From contig JAAELO010000399.1 of assembly GCA_024226555.1 (NCBI GenBank), positions 62,001-126,000 of the forward strand: 64,000 bases of DNA, written 5' to 3'. A model generated the notes under the pieces. The model saw nothing but the letters and a program-made list of their open reading frames with translations, did no database searches and was not told the DNA's origin. Below, one piece after another: positions 31,580 to 42,173 of this stretch; the stretch's first letter is position 1, and each line of letters starts with the position of its first letter. This DNA is from Desulfobacterales bacterium (GTDB lineage Bacteria; Desulfobacterota; Desulfobacteria; Desulfobacterales; JAAELO01). Made by a program: the position numbers and the translations under genes.

Positions 31580-32620
31580 ATGTTAAGAATAGCGGTTAAT
31601 GGATTTGGAAGAATTGGTCGAATTGTTTCACGAATCAATGCTGAGAATAGCAGGTTCAAGCTTATTGCAATAAACGACACCATACCTTCAGTGGATAACA
31701 TGGCCTACCTTTTTAAGTACGACTCCACTTACGGCAAATTCCCCGGAACAGTAACGGTTGATAATGATAAAATGATCATTAACGGGGATGAAGTATCTGT
31801 AACTCATAAGGCAAGTTTGAATGATATACCGTGGGATAGTTATGATGTGGATGTATTAATTGACTCAAGTGGCATCGAACAAAATGTAACTGATGCCAAA
31901 AAGCTGCTTGATGATGGCGTCATAAAAAAATTCATATATACAATGTCATCTGAAAATGTGGATTGTGAAGTGATTGTGGGTGTTAATGATAATATGATTG
32001 AAAGCGGGCAGCGAACATTTTCTGCAAGCATTTGCGATGCAAACGCCCTTGCCCATATTCTTCAGATGATTGATAATGAATATAAAATTCATTCCGGATC
32101 AGTGACCACCCTTCATCCATGGTTGACTTATCAGAATTTGCTTGATGGAGCTGCAAAAGGGATTGCACCAGATCCGAATAAATATACTCCTCCGCATATT
32201 AAAGAAAATTATGGAATGGGAAGAGCTAGTATTGGCGCCATGATACCAAAAAAAACCACAGCTGTTACTTGTACAGAAAAAATATTGACATCCATAAAGG
32301 GAAAATTGCTTTCTCATTCCTATCGTATTCCTACATCAACAGTTTCGATTTCGGATCTTGTTTTAAAAACAGAAAAAAAAGTCACTTCTGAAATTTTAAT
32401 ACCAACAATAGAAGAATGGGCAAAGGAAAATCCATTTGTAAAGCTCAATTATGAACCACTCATTTCATTGGACTACCAGGGTGAAGAGGCCAGTGCCGTT
32501 ATTGATATGCAGTGGCTACAGGTGGAAAATGACCTGATTAAAATAGTTCTCTGGTATGATAACGAGTGGGGTTACAGTTCAAGGGTGCTGGATTTGGTTG
32601 AAAAAGTGATTGAAGTATAA
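31580..32620 (+). CDS. GAPDH-like dehydrogenase with divergent active site
   Basis: RIAVNGFGRIGRIVSRI, C-terminal IVLWYDNEWGYSSRVLDLV; active-site region SASICDANALAH instead of SxASCTTNCLAP. Confidence 0.9.
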   Translation: MLRIAVNGFGRIGRIVSRINAENSRFKLIAINDTIPSVDNMAYLFKYDSTYGKFPGTVTVDNDKMIINGDEVSVTHKASLNDIPWDSYDVDVLIDSSGIEQNVTDAKKLLDDGVIKKFIYTMSSENVDCEVIVGVNDNMIESGQRTFSASICDANALAHILQMIDNEYKIHSGSVTTLHPWLTYQNLLDGAAKGIAPDPNKYTPPHIKENYGMGRASIGAMIPKKTTAVTCTEKILTSIKGKLLSHSYRIPTSTVSISDLVLKTEKKVTSEILIPTIEEWAKENPFVKLNYEPLISLDYQGEEASAVIDMQWLQVENDLIKIVLWYDNEWGYSSRVLDLVEKVIEV

Positions 32621-32666
32621 AACTGCGTTAAAAACTTGTATCAATTTAAAGGTTCAAAAGCATATT

Positions 32667-33683
32667 ATGGAAAAAGCAAAAATGAATATTCTTATTCCAG
32701 ACAGACTGAAAAAAGATGAAATTGAATTTGAACAGAAGATATTAGGAGACCGGTACTGCATTAAAGCTCCTTGTGCAAAAACGGCATTGGAAATTGATGA
32801 TTTGATTTGGAAGGAAACTGATGCAATTCTCGCATGGCATGAGCTGCAATATACCAGAGAAATTATAAATAAGTTGGATAGATGTAAAATTATTGTTCGT
32901 GTAGGGGTAGGCTTTGACAATGTTGATCTTGCAGCTGCAGGTGAAAAAGGAATTCTTGTTTGCAATGTTCCTGATTATGGAACAAATGATGTTGCGGACC
33001 ATGCAATTGCAATGCTTTTATCTTTTCAAAGAGGTATCCTTTCATATAATCAGGGAGTCAAAAAAAAACACACATGGGGCTGGACTGATGCAGGTCCGTT
33101 AAAAAGAGTTTATGGTTCTGTCCTCGGAATTATTGGAATGGGCAGAATAGGAACTGCCACGGCAATGCGTGCAAAAGCTTTCGGAATGCAGGTTCACTAT
33201 TATGATCCCTATATTCCTGATGGTATGGATAAAGCTCTGGATGTAAAAAAAGTGGATGATTTAAGTGAACTAATTAAATGCTCAGATGTAATTAGTCTGC
33301 ACACTCCCTTAACTGATGAGACATCCGGTATGGTTAATGCTTCATTCCTTAAATCCATGAAAAAGGATAGCATATTAATAAATACTGCAAGAGGTGAAGT
33401 TATTGACTTTGATGCACTATATGATGCATTAAAAAATTCAGAGATCAGGGCAGCAGGATTGGATGTATTACCAATTGAGCCTCCTGACCCGAAGCATCCT
33501 TTAATTAAAGAATGGAGAGATAGTGAAAGCTGGCTGGAAGGTAGACTCCTTATTACTCCCCATTCAGCATTCTTCAACAGGGAGGCCTATGAAGAACTTC
33601 GCTGTAAGTCTGCAATAGTTGCTAAAAATTATTTTGAAGGAAAAACTCCAAAGAATATTGTTAATAAAAATTATTTGAAATAA
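32667..33683 (+). CDS. D-2-hydroxyacid dehydrogenase
   Basis: VRVGVGFDNVDLAAAGEKGILVCNVPDYGTNDVADHAIAMLL, GSVLGIIGMGRIGTATAMRAKAFGM, LINTARGEVIDFDALYDAL. Confidence 0.92.
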   Translation: MEKAKMNILIPDRLKKDEIEFEQKILGDRYCIKAPCAKTALEIDDLIWKETDAILAWHELQYTREIINKLDRCKIIVRVGVGFDNVDLAAAGEKGILVCNVPDYGTNDVADHAIAMLLSFQRGILSYNQGVKKKHTWGWTDAGPLKRVYGSVLGIIGMGRIGTATAMRAKAFGMQVHYYDPYIPDGMDKALDVKKVDDLSELIKCSDVISLHTPLTDETSGMVNASFLKSMKKDSILINTARGEVIDFDALYDALKNSEIRAAGLDVLPIEPPDPKHPLIKEWRDSESWLEGRLLITPHSAFFNREAYEELRCKSAIVAKNYFEGKTPKNIVNKNYLK

Positions 33684-33721
33684 CTCTAAGGAATAATTTA
33701 TTATCAAGGCGTATCAGCGAT

Positions 33722-35266
33722 ATGAAATCAGATTTTAAAGTTATATATTCAGGATTTGACGAAGATTTTCACTTTGGTGTTATTGACAAGTTATATACTG
33801 ATCACCATTGGAAACCAGTTTATTTAGTCGGAAATCCAAAAAATGAAAAAAAGATAAGGGAAAAATACTCCGATGCAACTTTCCATTGTGATTTTGATGC
33901 ATGCAGAGGTATCATTCCCAAAGATTTGAAAGGTATAACTCTTGAACCTTTAGATAGTCAGATTTTGGAAAAACTATCCTTTGATAGGTTTATAGCTATC
34001 AAAATGATGGATAGAATGGATCCTGGAGGATCTTTCAACTTTGATGAAAGGTTGGAACTTTTTAACAATCTTGCCAGTTACTGGCTGACAGTATTAAGGG
34101 AATATAATCCTAACTTTGTTGTATTTCATTTAACTCCTCACCTTATATATGACTATATACTTTATTCAGTTCTGAAAATTGAAAATATTCGATCGATTAT
34201 TTTGAATTATACTTCTGTAAATGATCTTATATATGCATGTAACAGGTTTGAGGAATCGACACCGATTAAGAGAACCTATGATGAACTTATGCGTAATAAC
34301 AATATAAAAGCAGATCTTTCAAAATCCATTTTAGATTACTTGAAAAGGATTAGGGGCATTTACAGCGAAGCAACCCCTTTTTACGTGAAATCCAATATTT
34401 CTAAAGAGAATAAGACAAACCGGAAGAAGAGCCTGAAATGGATAATTTCTTCATTAAAAGCAACCTTGTTGTCGGTCAGAGATTACAATAAGCCATTTCG
34501 GCAAAATTATCTGAAAAGAATAAATAAACCGATCAGTGACTCTGCCTGGACAGTCATTGAATATAAAAAATATAAAAAGAATGCCAATAAATATAAACTG
34601 AAACTCCGGAACTATTATGACAATAAATCAGTTCAACCGGATCTGGATAAAAATTTTATCTATGCACCTTTACAATATCAGCCTGAAAAAACGACTTCAC
34701 CTGAAGCAGGAATTTTTGTTGATCAGTTTCTTATGATTGACATATTGTCAAAATCAATTCCTGATAATTATTCAATCTATGTAAAAGAACACCCCAGTCA
34801 GTTTTTTGAAACCTGGCATGGGGAACGCTCGTCTAAAAATCAGGCGTTTTATGACAAACTGATTGCTTTACCTAACGTAAAACTTGTGTGTTTAAATACA
34901 CCTTCATTTGAGTTGATCGACAACTCTGTTGCCTGTTGCACTACAACAGGTACAAGTGGATGGGAATCAATTCTCAGGGGAAAGCCGGTATTACTTTTTG
35001 GTCATCCCTGGTATGCGGGATGTGAAGGAATATTCAATATTTCAACAATTGATAATTGCAGGGAAGCGATTATCAATATTACTTCTGGTTATAAAGTTGA
35101 TGATGAAAATCTTAAACTTTTTTTCATAGCCATGAAAAAAACTTGTGCCAAAGGATTTATTTACGGACGAATGAAAGAAATAACTGATATTCCCATCGAA
35201 GAGAATATCAATGGAGTAGTTAAAATAATACTTAATTCAGGAGTAAATTCGCAATATAATGTATGA
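33722..35266 (+). CDS. Capsule/surface polysaccharide transferase-like protein
   Basis: FIYAPLQYQPEKTTSPEAG...YSIYVKEHPSQF...TTTGTSGWESILRGKPVLLFGHPWY resembles capsular polysaccharide (KpsC/S-like) C-terminal region. Confidence 0.6.
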   Translation: MKSDFKVIYSGFDEDFHFGVIDKLYTDHHWKPVYLVGNPKNEKKIREKYSDATFHCDFDACRGIIPKDLKGITLEPLDSQILEKLSFDRFIAIKMMDRMDPGGSFNFDERLELFNNLASYWLTVLREYNPNFVVFHLTPHLIYDYILYSVLKIENIRSIILNYTSVNDLIYACNRFEESTPIKRTYDELMRNNNIKADLSKSILDYLKRIRGIYSEATPFYVKSNISKENKTNRKKSLKWIISSLKATLLSVRDYNKPFRQNYLKRINKPISDSAWTVIEYKKYKKNANKYKLKLRNYYDNKSVQPDLDKNFIYAPLQYQPEKTTSPEAGIFVDQFLMIDILSKSIPDNYSIYVKEHPSQFFETWHGERSSKNQAFYDKLIALPNVKLVCLNTPSFELIDNSVACCTTTGTSGWESILRGKPVLLFGHPWYAGCEGIFNISTIDNCREAIINITSGYKVDDENLKLFFIAMKKTCAKGFIYGRMKEITDIPIEENINGVVKIILNSGVNSQYNV

Positions 35267-35474
35267 TTTCAGCATTACAATTGACAGTAAACTTAATTTT
35301 ACTGCAGATAATCAAAACAAAATCAGTGATGATTTTTTCCTATTTGGTAACCTTTACGGTGCCTGTTACAAAGATAAGATATTGATCAAAAAGGAAACAA
35401 TAGAGTTATTCAAGGAGAACACTGACGATATCGATAAAATAAATCAGCAAACTGCTGAAATTAGCGATAATTAA
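35259..35474 (+). pseudogene. Truncated N-terminal paralog of the asparagine-synthase-like protein at 46384
   Basis: MYDFSITIDSKL...DDFFLFGNLYGACYKDKILIKKETIELFKENTDDIDKINQQ parallels MKDFKICINSEL...QDLFVIGNLYGAYYKNTYLNDQETISLFHDNIQQINKIIE. Confidence 0.65.
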
Positions 35475-35477
35475 GAT

Positions 35478-35612
35478 ATGAGGACATATTTCAAGCACTT
35501 TGAAGAGGTGCTGGATCAAAAGACAGTTCTAAGAAAAGAGGAATTGTATGAGGTTGAGCGATATAAACCTGAACCTATATGTGAACGAAATCCTCAGAAA
35601 GCAGAAGAATAA
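35478..35612 (+). other. Short ORF, 44 aa, of unknown status (possible relic)
   Basis: MRTYFKHFEEVLDQKTVLRKEELYEVERYKPEPICERNPQKAEE*, between a truncated paralog and the 35618 CDS. Confidence 0.3.
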
Positions 35613-35617
35613 AGGGT

Positions 35618-36771
35618 ATGGAAAATAAAAAGTTTGACATCATTATTGTTTATGCTTTCAACCGGCTGCATAACTACTATTTGCCGATCATTAAAACCCT
35701 TTCATCTAAATTCAGTATCGGGTTACTTTTGAGTGATGAAAAAAATTTTTGCGATAAGGATGGAAGAAATTCATTTAAAAAAAACAGGGAAACCGAAAAA
35801 AAATTCAGAAAACTGTGTGATGAATTCGGAAGTAAACGGGTCTATGTTAATGAAAAATGTCATTGCAAAATCTTACTAATGCATCATTATTCTTATTCAG
35901 ATGATTATATTAAAAAAATTGAAAAAAATATCAAATCTGATAAAATAGTAGGTTTGTTTTATTTACTGGGAACGATAACTGGTATTGATCAACTAAAAAA
36001 ATGGAAAGTGAAAAAATACATTGCTCCTGCAAAATATATTCTGGATATAAGAAAAGAAACCGAAGCAGATTTCAAGAAAGCCATTGATGATATTCATATT
36101 TCTGAATCAGGATTTCCTTATAAAAAATATCCGGTTTTTGATAAGGAAAATTTTGATATTGATTATATAATCGCTTTTCCCTCACCAATACATTTCCGGG
36201 CAGGAAATGAAGATAAACTGTATCGATTTTTAAAAGCTGTTAATAGTGTCGTCAATCAGACCGATAAACATGATAAAATATATATAAAATACCATTCTGT
36301 TCTTGATAAACATCGTTATTTTGAAAGAACAATAAGTAAAAATCAGAATTTGTTAAGACTTATCGCTTTTCTTTGTAAAATTTGTTTATCTGTTACTCCT
36401 ATTAAAAATATTTATAATAAAATAATATATAAAATAGGAGCTTCAGCTTATTACAATATATTGACAAGGAATTACCAAAGCCTTGAAACATTAACTGAAT
36501 ACCACAACCTGGGTATTGAGTTGTTTTTACCTCATGTCAGAAAAGGACTGATTACAGGAAACAGCGGGTCAGTATTACATGCTTTGGTAAACAAACTGCC
36601 AATATATAATTGTGACTCTCAAAAAGATAGTCCAGCGTTTCATCCAGCGAATGAACCTTATAGGATTCCATATTGTAATGGAAAACTCAAATTTGATGAA
36701 AAAGAATTTTTGAGAATTCCTGAGGAATGCTGTGAAGCTGACTTGATTGAAATAATAAAGGAAGAAATATA

Positions 36772-36772
<1 letters not shown>
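35618..36772 (+). CDS. Hypothetical protein, possibly GT-B glycosyltransferase-like
   Basis: 384-aa intact ORF in polysaccharide cluster; C-terminal region HVRKGLITGNSGSVLHALVNKLPIYNCDSQ. Confidence 0.5.
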
Positions 36773-37737
<965 letters not shown>

Positions 37738-37764
37738 TTTTAAACAATTAAGATATTTAATATT

Positions 37765-38496
37765 ATGAATATTGCAATAATTCCAGCAAGGGGTGGTAGT
37801 AAAAGAATCCCTCGAAAAAATATCCGAGATTTTTGTGGTAAACCTATTATAGCTTACTCAATTGAATCTGCAATAAAATCTGAATTATTCGACAGGGTGA
37901 TTGTTTCAACTGATGACGAAGAAATATCAGATGTTGCCAGACAGTATGGTGCTGATGTCCCTTTTCTAAGACCTGACAGATACTCTGATGACTTTGCAAC
38001 AACGGCGGATGTTATGGCTCATGCAGTGAGTTGGTTACAGGAAAAGCAATACGAATTAAATGGTGTTTGTTGCATCTATGCAACTGTACCATTTCTAAAA
38101 CCAGAAGAAATTGCATATGCATTAACATTATTTAAAAATAATAAATGGAATTTTGTATTTTCAGCCACGGATTTTTCTTATCCTATCCAACGTTCTTTTA
38201 AAAAGATAGACACCGGATCTGTTGACATGCTTTTCCCGGAACACTTCAATACACGTTCTCAGGATCTTGATAAAACCTATCATGATATCGGGTATTTTTA
38301 TTGGGGGACACCTGAAGCATGGAAAGAAAAAAAAAGAGTCTTTTCCAGTCAATCAACATTTGTCCACATCCCTCCCTACAGGGCAGTGGATATTGATAAT
38401 GAAGAGGACTGGATTAGAGCTGAACTGCTTTTCAAAGTTTTAAATAGTATAGGAAATAAAAATGAAAAAAGTACTGGTTGTTGCAGCTCACCCTGA
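37765..38496 (+). CDS. pseF: Pseudaminic acid cytidylyltransferase
   Basis: NIAIIPARGGSKRIPRKNIRDFCGKPIIAYSIESA, DEEISDVARQYGADVPFLRPDRYSDDFATTADVM. Confidence 0.88.
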   Translation: MNIAIIPARGGSKRIPRKNIRDFCGKPIIAYSIESAIKSELFDRVIVSTDDEEISDVARQYGADVPFLRPDRYSDDFATTADVMAHAVSWLQEKQYELNGVCCIYATVPFLKPEEIAYALTLFKNNKWNFVFSATDFSYPIQRSFKKIDTGSVDMLFPEHFNTRSQDLDKTYHDIGYFYWGTPEAWKEKKRVFSSQSTFVHIPPYRAVDIDNEEDWIRAELLFKVLNSIGNKNEKSTGCCSSP

Positions 38497-39649
38497 TGAT
38501 GAAATATTAGGTTGTGGGGGGACCATTGCACGACATATTGAAGACGGGTATGAAGTTCACGTTGCCATAATGGCCGAGGGTGTAACCAGCAGAGATGTCA
38601 CCCGTGATACTGAAATGAGAGGAAGTGATCTTGCTTTTCTGAGTGATTGTGCGAATCATGCCCATAAAATTCTTGGAAGTACATCACTGGTCTTGCACAA
38701 TTTCCCGGATAATAGGATGGATTCGGTTGATTTACTTGATATTATCAAAGTAATTGAAGGTCTTATTAACCAGATCAAACCAGAAATAGTTTACACTCAC
38801 TGTGACTGTGACTTAAATATTGATCATCGTATCACCCATCAGGCTGTGGCAACGGCATGCAGGCCGGCACCAGGAAGATCAATAAAAAAATTAATCAGTT
38901 TTGAAGTACCTTCAAGTACCGAATGGCAATCTCCGGTTACCAGCAACAATTTTATTCCTAATTATTTCATCGATATCTCCAGAACAATCAATCAAAAATT
39001 ACTATCTTTGGAAGCATATCGGTCAGAAATGAGAGACTGGCCTCATCCCAGATCTTATAAAGCGGTAGAAAACCTTGCACGTTATCGGGGTTCAACAGTT
39101 GGATTTGAAGCCGCTGAAAGCTTCATGTTAATCAGAGAATTGATATTCTATCCTGATAAAAAAGATAAACGTGCCTTCAAAGGTCTTCACCTTATTCCAG
39201 CAGGGATTGAGAATGCAGATATGATTCTTGAGTGGCGTAACGACATAGAAAGCAGAAGGGCTAGTACCATACCAGACATCATATCCAGAGAAGATCATAT
39301 TGAATGGTTGGAGAAATCACTGCAGATGGAAAACCGAAAGATTTTTATTGCTGTTGAAGAAGATACTCCGGTAGGAGTGGTTAGAGCTGATTTTTTAGAT
39401 GGTGAACATGAACTTTCCTGGACTGTTTCTCCAGATTTCAGAGATAGAGGACTTGGCAAAAAAATAGTATCGCTTCTGGTTACATCTCTTTCTCTACCTG
39501 TTTCTGCCAAAGTAAACAAAAACAACAAAGCTTCCATAAAAATAGCAGAATATGCAGGTATGAAAAAAAAAAGTAAAAACGGAGATATGAATTTGTACAG
39601 AAGGGATGTCCATACAAGAGAATCTGATCCTAAGGACTTTGGAGAATAA
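38462..39649 (+). CDS. Fusion: N-terminal PIG-L/LmbE deacetylase + C-terminal GNAT acetyltransferase (PseH-like position)
   Basis: VLVVAAHPDDEILGCGGTIARHIEDGYEVHVAIMAEG (PIG-L) followed by GIENADMILEWRNDIESRRAS...VGVVRADF...HELSWTVSPDFRDRGLGKKIV (GNAT). Confidence 0.87.
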   Translation: MKKVLVVAAHPDDEILGCGGTIARHIEDGYEVHVAIMAEGVTSRDVTRDTEMRGSDLAFLSDCANHAHKILGSTSLVLHNFPDNRMDSVDLLDIIKVIEGLINQIKPEIVYTHCDCDLNIDHRITHQAVATACRPAPGRSIKKLISFEVPSSTEWQSPVTSNNFIPNYFIDISRTINQKLLSLEAYRSEMRDWPHPRSYKAVENLARYRGSTVGFEAAESFMLIRELIFYPDKKDKRAFKGLHLIPAGIENADMILEWRNDIESRRASTIPDIISREDHIEWLEKSLQMENRKIFIAVEEDTPVGVVRADFLDGEHELSWTVSPDFRDRGLGKKIVSLLVTSLSLPVSAKVNKNNKASIKIAEYAGMKKKSKNGDMNLYRRDVHTRESDPKDFGE

Positions 39650-39651
39650 AT

Positions 39652-40749
39652 ATGCAGCATATAGGAAATATTTATTTTCGTACTGACGCATCTGTTCGGA
39701 TCGGTTCAGGACACATGATGCGCTGTCTAACCTTTGCTGGTGAAGTACAAAAAAAAGGATGGGAGACTTATTTTGTAAGCAGGGAACTTCCGGGTAACAT
39801 GTTTACTGAGATAAAAAAAAGAGGGCACCACCTTCTTCCTTTAACCCCGGTTGAATATAAAACAGGTGAAATAGACCATAATGATTATGAGTCTAATTTA
39901 GGGGTAACTGTTAAAAAGGATGCCGCAGAAACTGTTAATGCAATTAAAAAAAGCAATAATGGGCCAAGCTGGATGGTAGTGGATCATTACAGCCTGAATC
40001 TGGAATGGGAAAAATGTATCGGTAAGGAAGTTGATAAGGTTTTCGTTATTGATGATATTGCAGATAAATATCATCAATGCGATATCATACTGAACCAGAA
40101 TTATATACCTGGAATCGAAACAGTTTACAGACGTTATACAGAACCTTCTACAAAGTTGCTCCTTGGTCCAAAATATGCGATTTTAAGAAATGAATTCCTT
40201 AAAGCCCTTAAAAAGAAAAAACCGGGTGATGGATCAATCAGTAATATTCTAGTTTACTATGGGAATGTTGATCCAACAAATGAGACTGAAAAAGCACTTG
40301 ATGCTATTACCACAATACTTCATTCCGGTTTACATGTGAATGTAGTAGCCGGAAGCTCTAACCCTTATAAGAAGCAGTTAAAAAAAAAAATTTCAAAATT
40401 TCAAAATGTCGAATTACATATTCAGCTGGAACATCTTGCTGATCTGATGTGTGAAGCAGATATTGCCCTTGGAGCAGGGGGAACGACAACATGGGAAAGA
40501 ATGTTTATGATGCTACCTGCGATTGTAACAACAATCGCAGATAATCAGCTTCCGTCAATAACTTCTGTCTCTAAGGGAAACGGTATAATATATATCGGAA
40601 AAAGTGAAAATACTGATAGTCGTGGAATCTCTAAAACACTGAACTGCCTTATTAATGATAGGGAATGGATGAAAACGTTGATAAAAGAAACTAAAAATAT
40701 GAATGTTGGTAATAAATTTGAAAATATGGTTAAGGGGTTTAAAATATAA
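39652..40749 (+). CDS. pseG: UDP-2,4-diacetamido-2,4,6-trideoxy-beta-L-altropyranose hydrolase
   Basis: FRTDASVRIGSGHMMRCLTFAGEV, VIDDIADKYHQCDIILNQNY, GAGGTTTWERMFMMLPAIV. Confidence 0.9.
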   Translation: MQHIGNIYFRTDASVRIGSGHMMRCLTFAGEVQKKGWETYFVSRELPGNMFTEIKKRGHHLLPLTPVEYKTGEIDHNDYESNLGVTVKKDAAETVNAIKKSNNGPSWMVVDHYSLNLEWEKCIGKEVDKVFVIDDIADKYHQCDIILNQNYIPGIETVYRRYTEPSTKLLLGPKYAILRNEFLKALKKKKPGDGSISNILVYYGNVDPTNETEKALDAITTILHSGLHVNVVAGSSNPYKKQLKKKISKFQNVELHIQLEHLADLMCEADIALGAGGTTTWERMFMMLPAIVTTIADNQLPSITSVSKGNGIIYIGKSENTDSRGISKTLNCLINDREWMKTLIKETKNMNVGNKFENMVKGFKI

Positions 40750-41501
40750 TGCAGAATAAAGTTCATGAATTTTGGGAAAGTCAAGCAAAAAAAGGAGTTG
40801 AATCTGGAACAAGGGATTTAATACTGGACTCACTTGAACGGAATGCATTATCATCATATATAAAAAACGGTGTATCCATTCTTGAAGTCGGATGTGGGGA
40901 CGGTAGACTTTCAATAGACTTACGAAAAAATTATGACATCAATATCACTGCATTTGATTACTCAAAAAACATGATTGATCTTGCAGTATCAAATGCAGAA
41001 AAGACTTCCATAACAGATATCAATTTCTTTGTTCAAAACCTGTTAACCATTGATGAAATTGATCAGAAGTTTGATATTGTCATCTCAAAAAGGGCTTTGA
41101 TCAATCTTAGCAGTTATGAAGATCAGGTTTCCGTAATTAAAAAAGTAAGCAAGTTATTATTACCTGGAGGTCTTTTTTTAATGTGCGAAAGCAGCAAAAA
41201 AGGATTGAAAGCTATCAATCAGTCAAGGCAAGCATTCAACCTTAGTGAAATTTCTTCACCCTGGCATAATAATTACATAGATGATGACCGATTATTAGAA
41301 GAATCGCTTCCATTAAAATTAGTTAAAAGAGAAGACTTTTCATCGACCTATTATTTTTTAAGCCGGATCGTTAATGCTCATCTTGTAGATCTCGAGGGTA
41401 AAGAACCTGCCTATGACTCTCCGGTAAATGAAATGGCACTAAAACTTCCATCTTTTGGAAATATGGGACAAACTATTTTATGGGTGTGGAAAAAAGGATG
41501 A
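40749..41501 (+). CDS. Class I SAM-dependent methyltransferase
   Basis: SILEVGCGDGRLSIDLRKNYDINITAFDYSKNMIDLA, LLLPGGLFLMCESS. Confidence 0.85.
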   Translation: MQNKVHEFWESQAKKGVESGTRDLILDSLERNALSSYIKNGVSILEVGCGDGRLSIDLRKNYDINITAFDYSKNMIDLAVSNAEKTSITDINFFVQNLLTIDEIDQKFDIVISKRALINLSSYEDQVSVIKKVSKLLLPGGLFLMCESSKKGLKAINQSRQAFNLSEISSPWHNNYIDDDRLLEESLPLKLVKREDFSSTYYFLSRIVNAHLVDLEGKEPAYDSPVNEMALKLPSFGNMGQTILWVWKKG

Positions 41502-42172
41502 CATACATCATTGTATCAAACCGGCGCTGGAATAATGATCTAGCTACAAAACTCGCTGAAAAAACCGGATATAGTTGTCAAAAAATTTCCTGTAAGGAAG
41601 ACTTGAACTATAAAAAGCTGATAGCCTTTGATCCAAAATTCATTTTCTTTCCGCATTGGTCTTACATCATACCTGACGAAATTTTTCAGAATTTTGAATG
41701 TGTCATTTTTCATATGACTGACCTTCCATATGGCAGAGGCGGGAGTCCACTGCAAAATTTAATAGTACGTGGACATGAAAAAACTGTAATAACCGCGTTA
41801 AAATGTGTTAAGGGAGTTGATGCAGGACCTGTCTATCTAAAAAAAACTTTAAGTTTAATCGGAAGTGCTGAAGAGATATACATACGTGCAAATAGTATTA
41901 TAGAAGAAATGATCTGTGAAATCACGCAAAATAACATGCAAGCAGTTGAGCAGGAAGGAAAAATAACTGAATTTAAAAGACGTACACCGGAACAGGGTGA
42001 CTGGAGTAAAATGAAGAATCTGGATGAGGTTTATGATTATATCCGAATGCTGGATGCAGAAGGCTATCCACCTGCCTTTGTTAAGGTGGGTCCGTTTAAG
42101 CTTGAATTTACACGAGCTTCTCGCCGCTTTGGTTCAATTATTTCAGATGTTTGTATACGTATGGAGGATTAA
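41498..42172 (+). CDS. Formyltransferase-family protein
   Basis: FHMTDLPYGRGGSPLQNLIVRGHEKTVITALKCVKGVDAGPVYLKKTLSL typical of formyl_trans_N; ATGA overlap with upstream gene supports ATG 41498. Confidence 0.82.
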   Translation: MTYIIVSNRRWNNDLATKLAEKTGYSCQKISCKEDLNYKKLIAFDPKFIFFPHWSYIIPDEIFQNFECVIFHMTDLPYGRGGSPLQNLIVRGHEKTVITALKCVKGVDAGPVYLKKTLSLIGSAEEIYIRANSIIEEMICEITQNNMQAVEQEGKITEFKRRTPEQGDWSKMKNLDEVYDYIRMLDAEGYPPAFVKVGPFKLEFTRASRRFGSIISDVCIRMED

Positions 42173-42173
42173 A

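Noticed and set aside
29653-33577. Multiple minus-strand ORFs (e.g. 30807-31082, 32099-32317, 33209-33577) in the central-metabolism cassette
   Set aside because: All lie opposite strongly supported + strand enzymes; no motifs or RBS arrangement of their own.
42024-42173. Upstream extension of the PseI ORF
   Set aside because: Overlaps the formyltransferase gene; canonical PseI begins at MSNFKIGNILIGQEHPP (ATG 42174).
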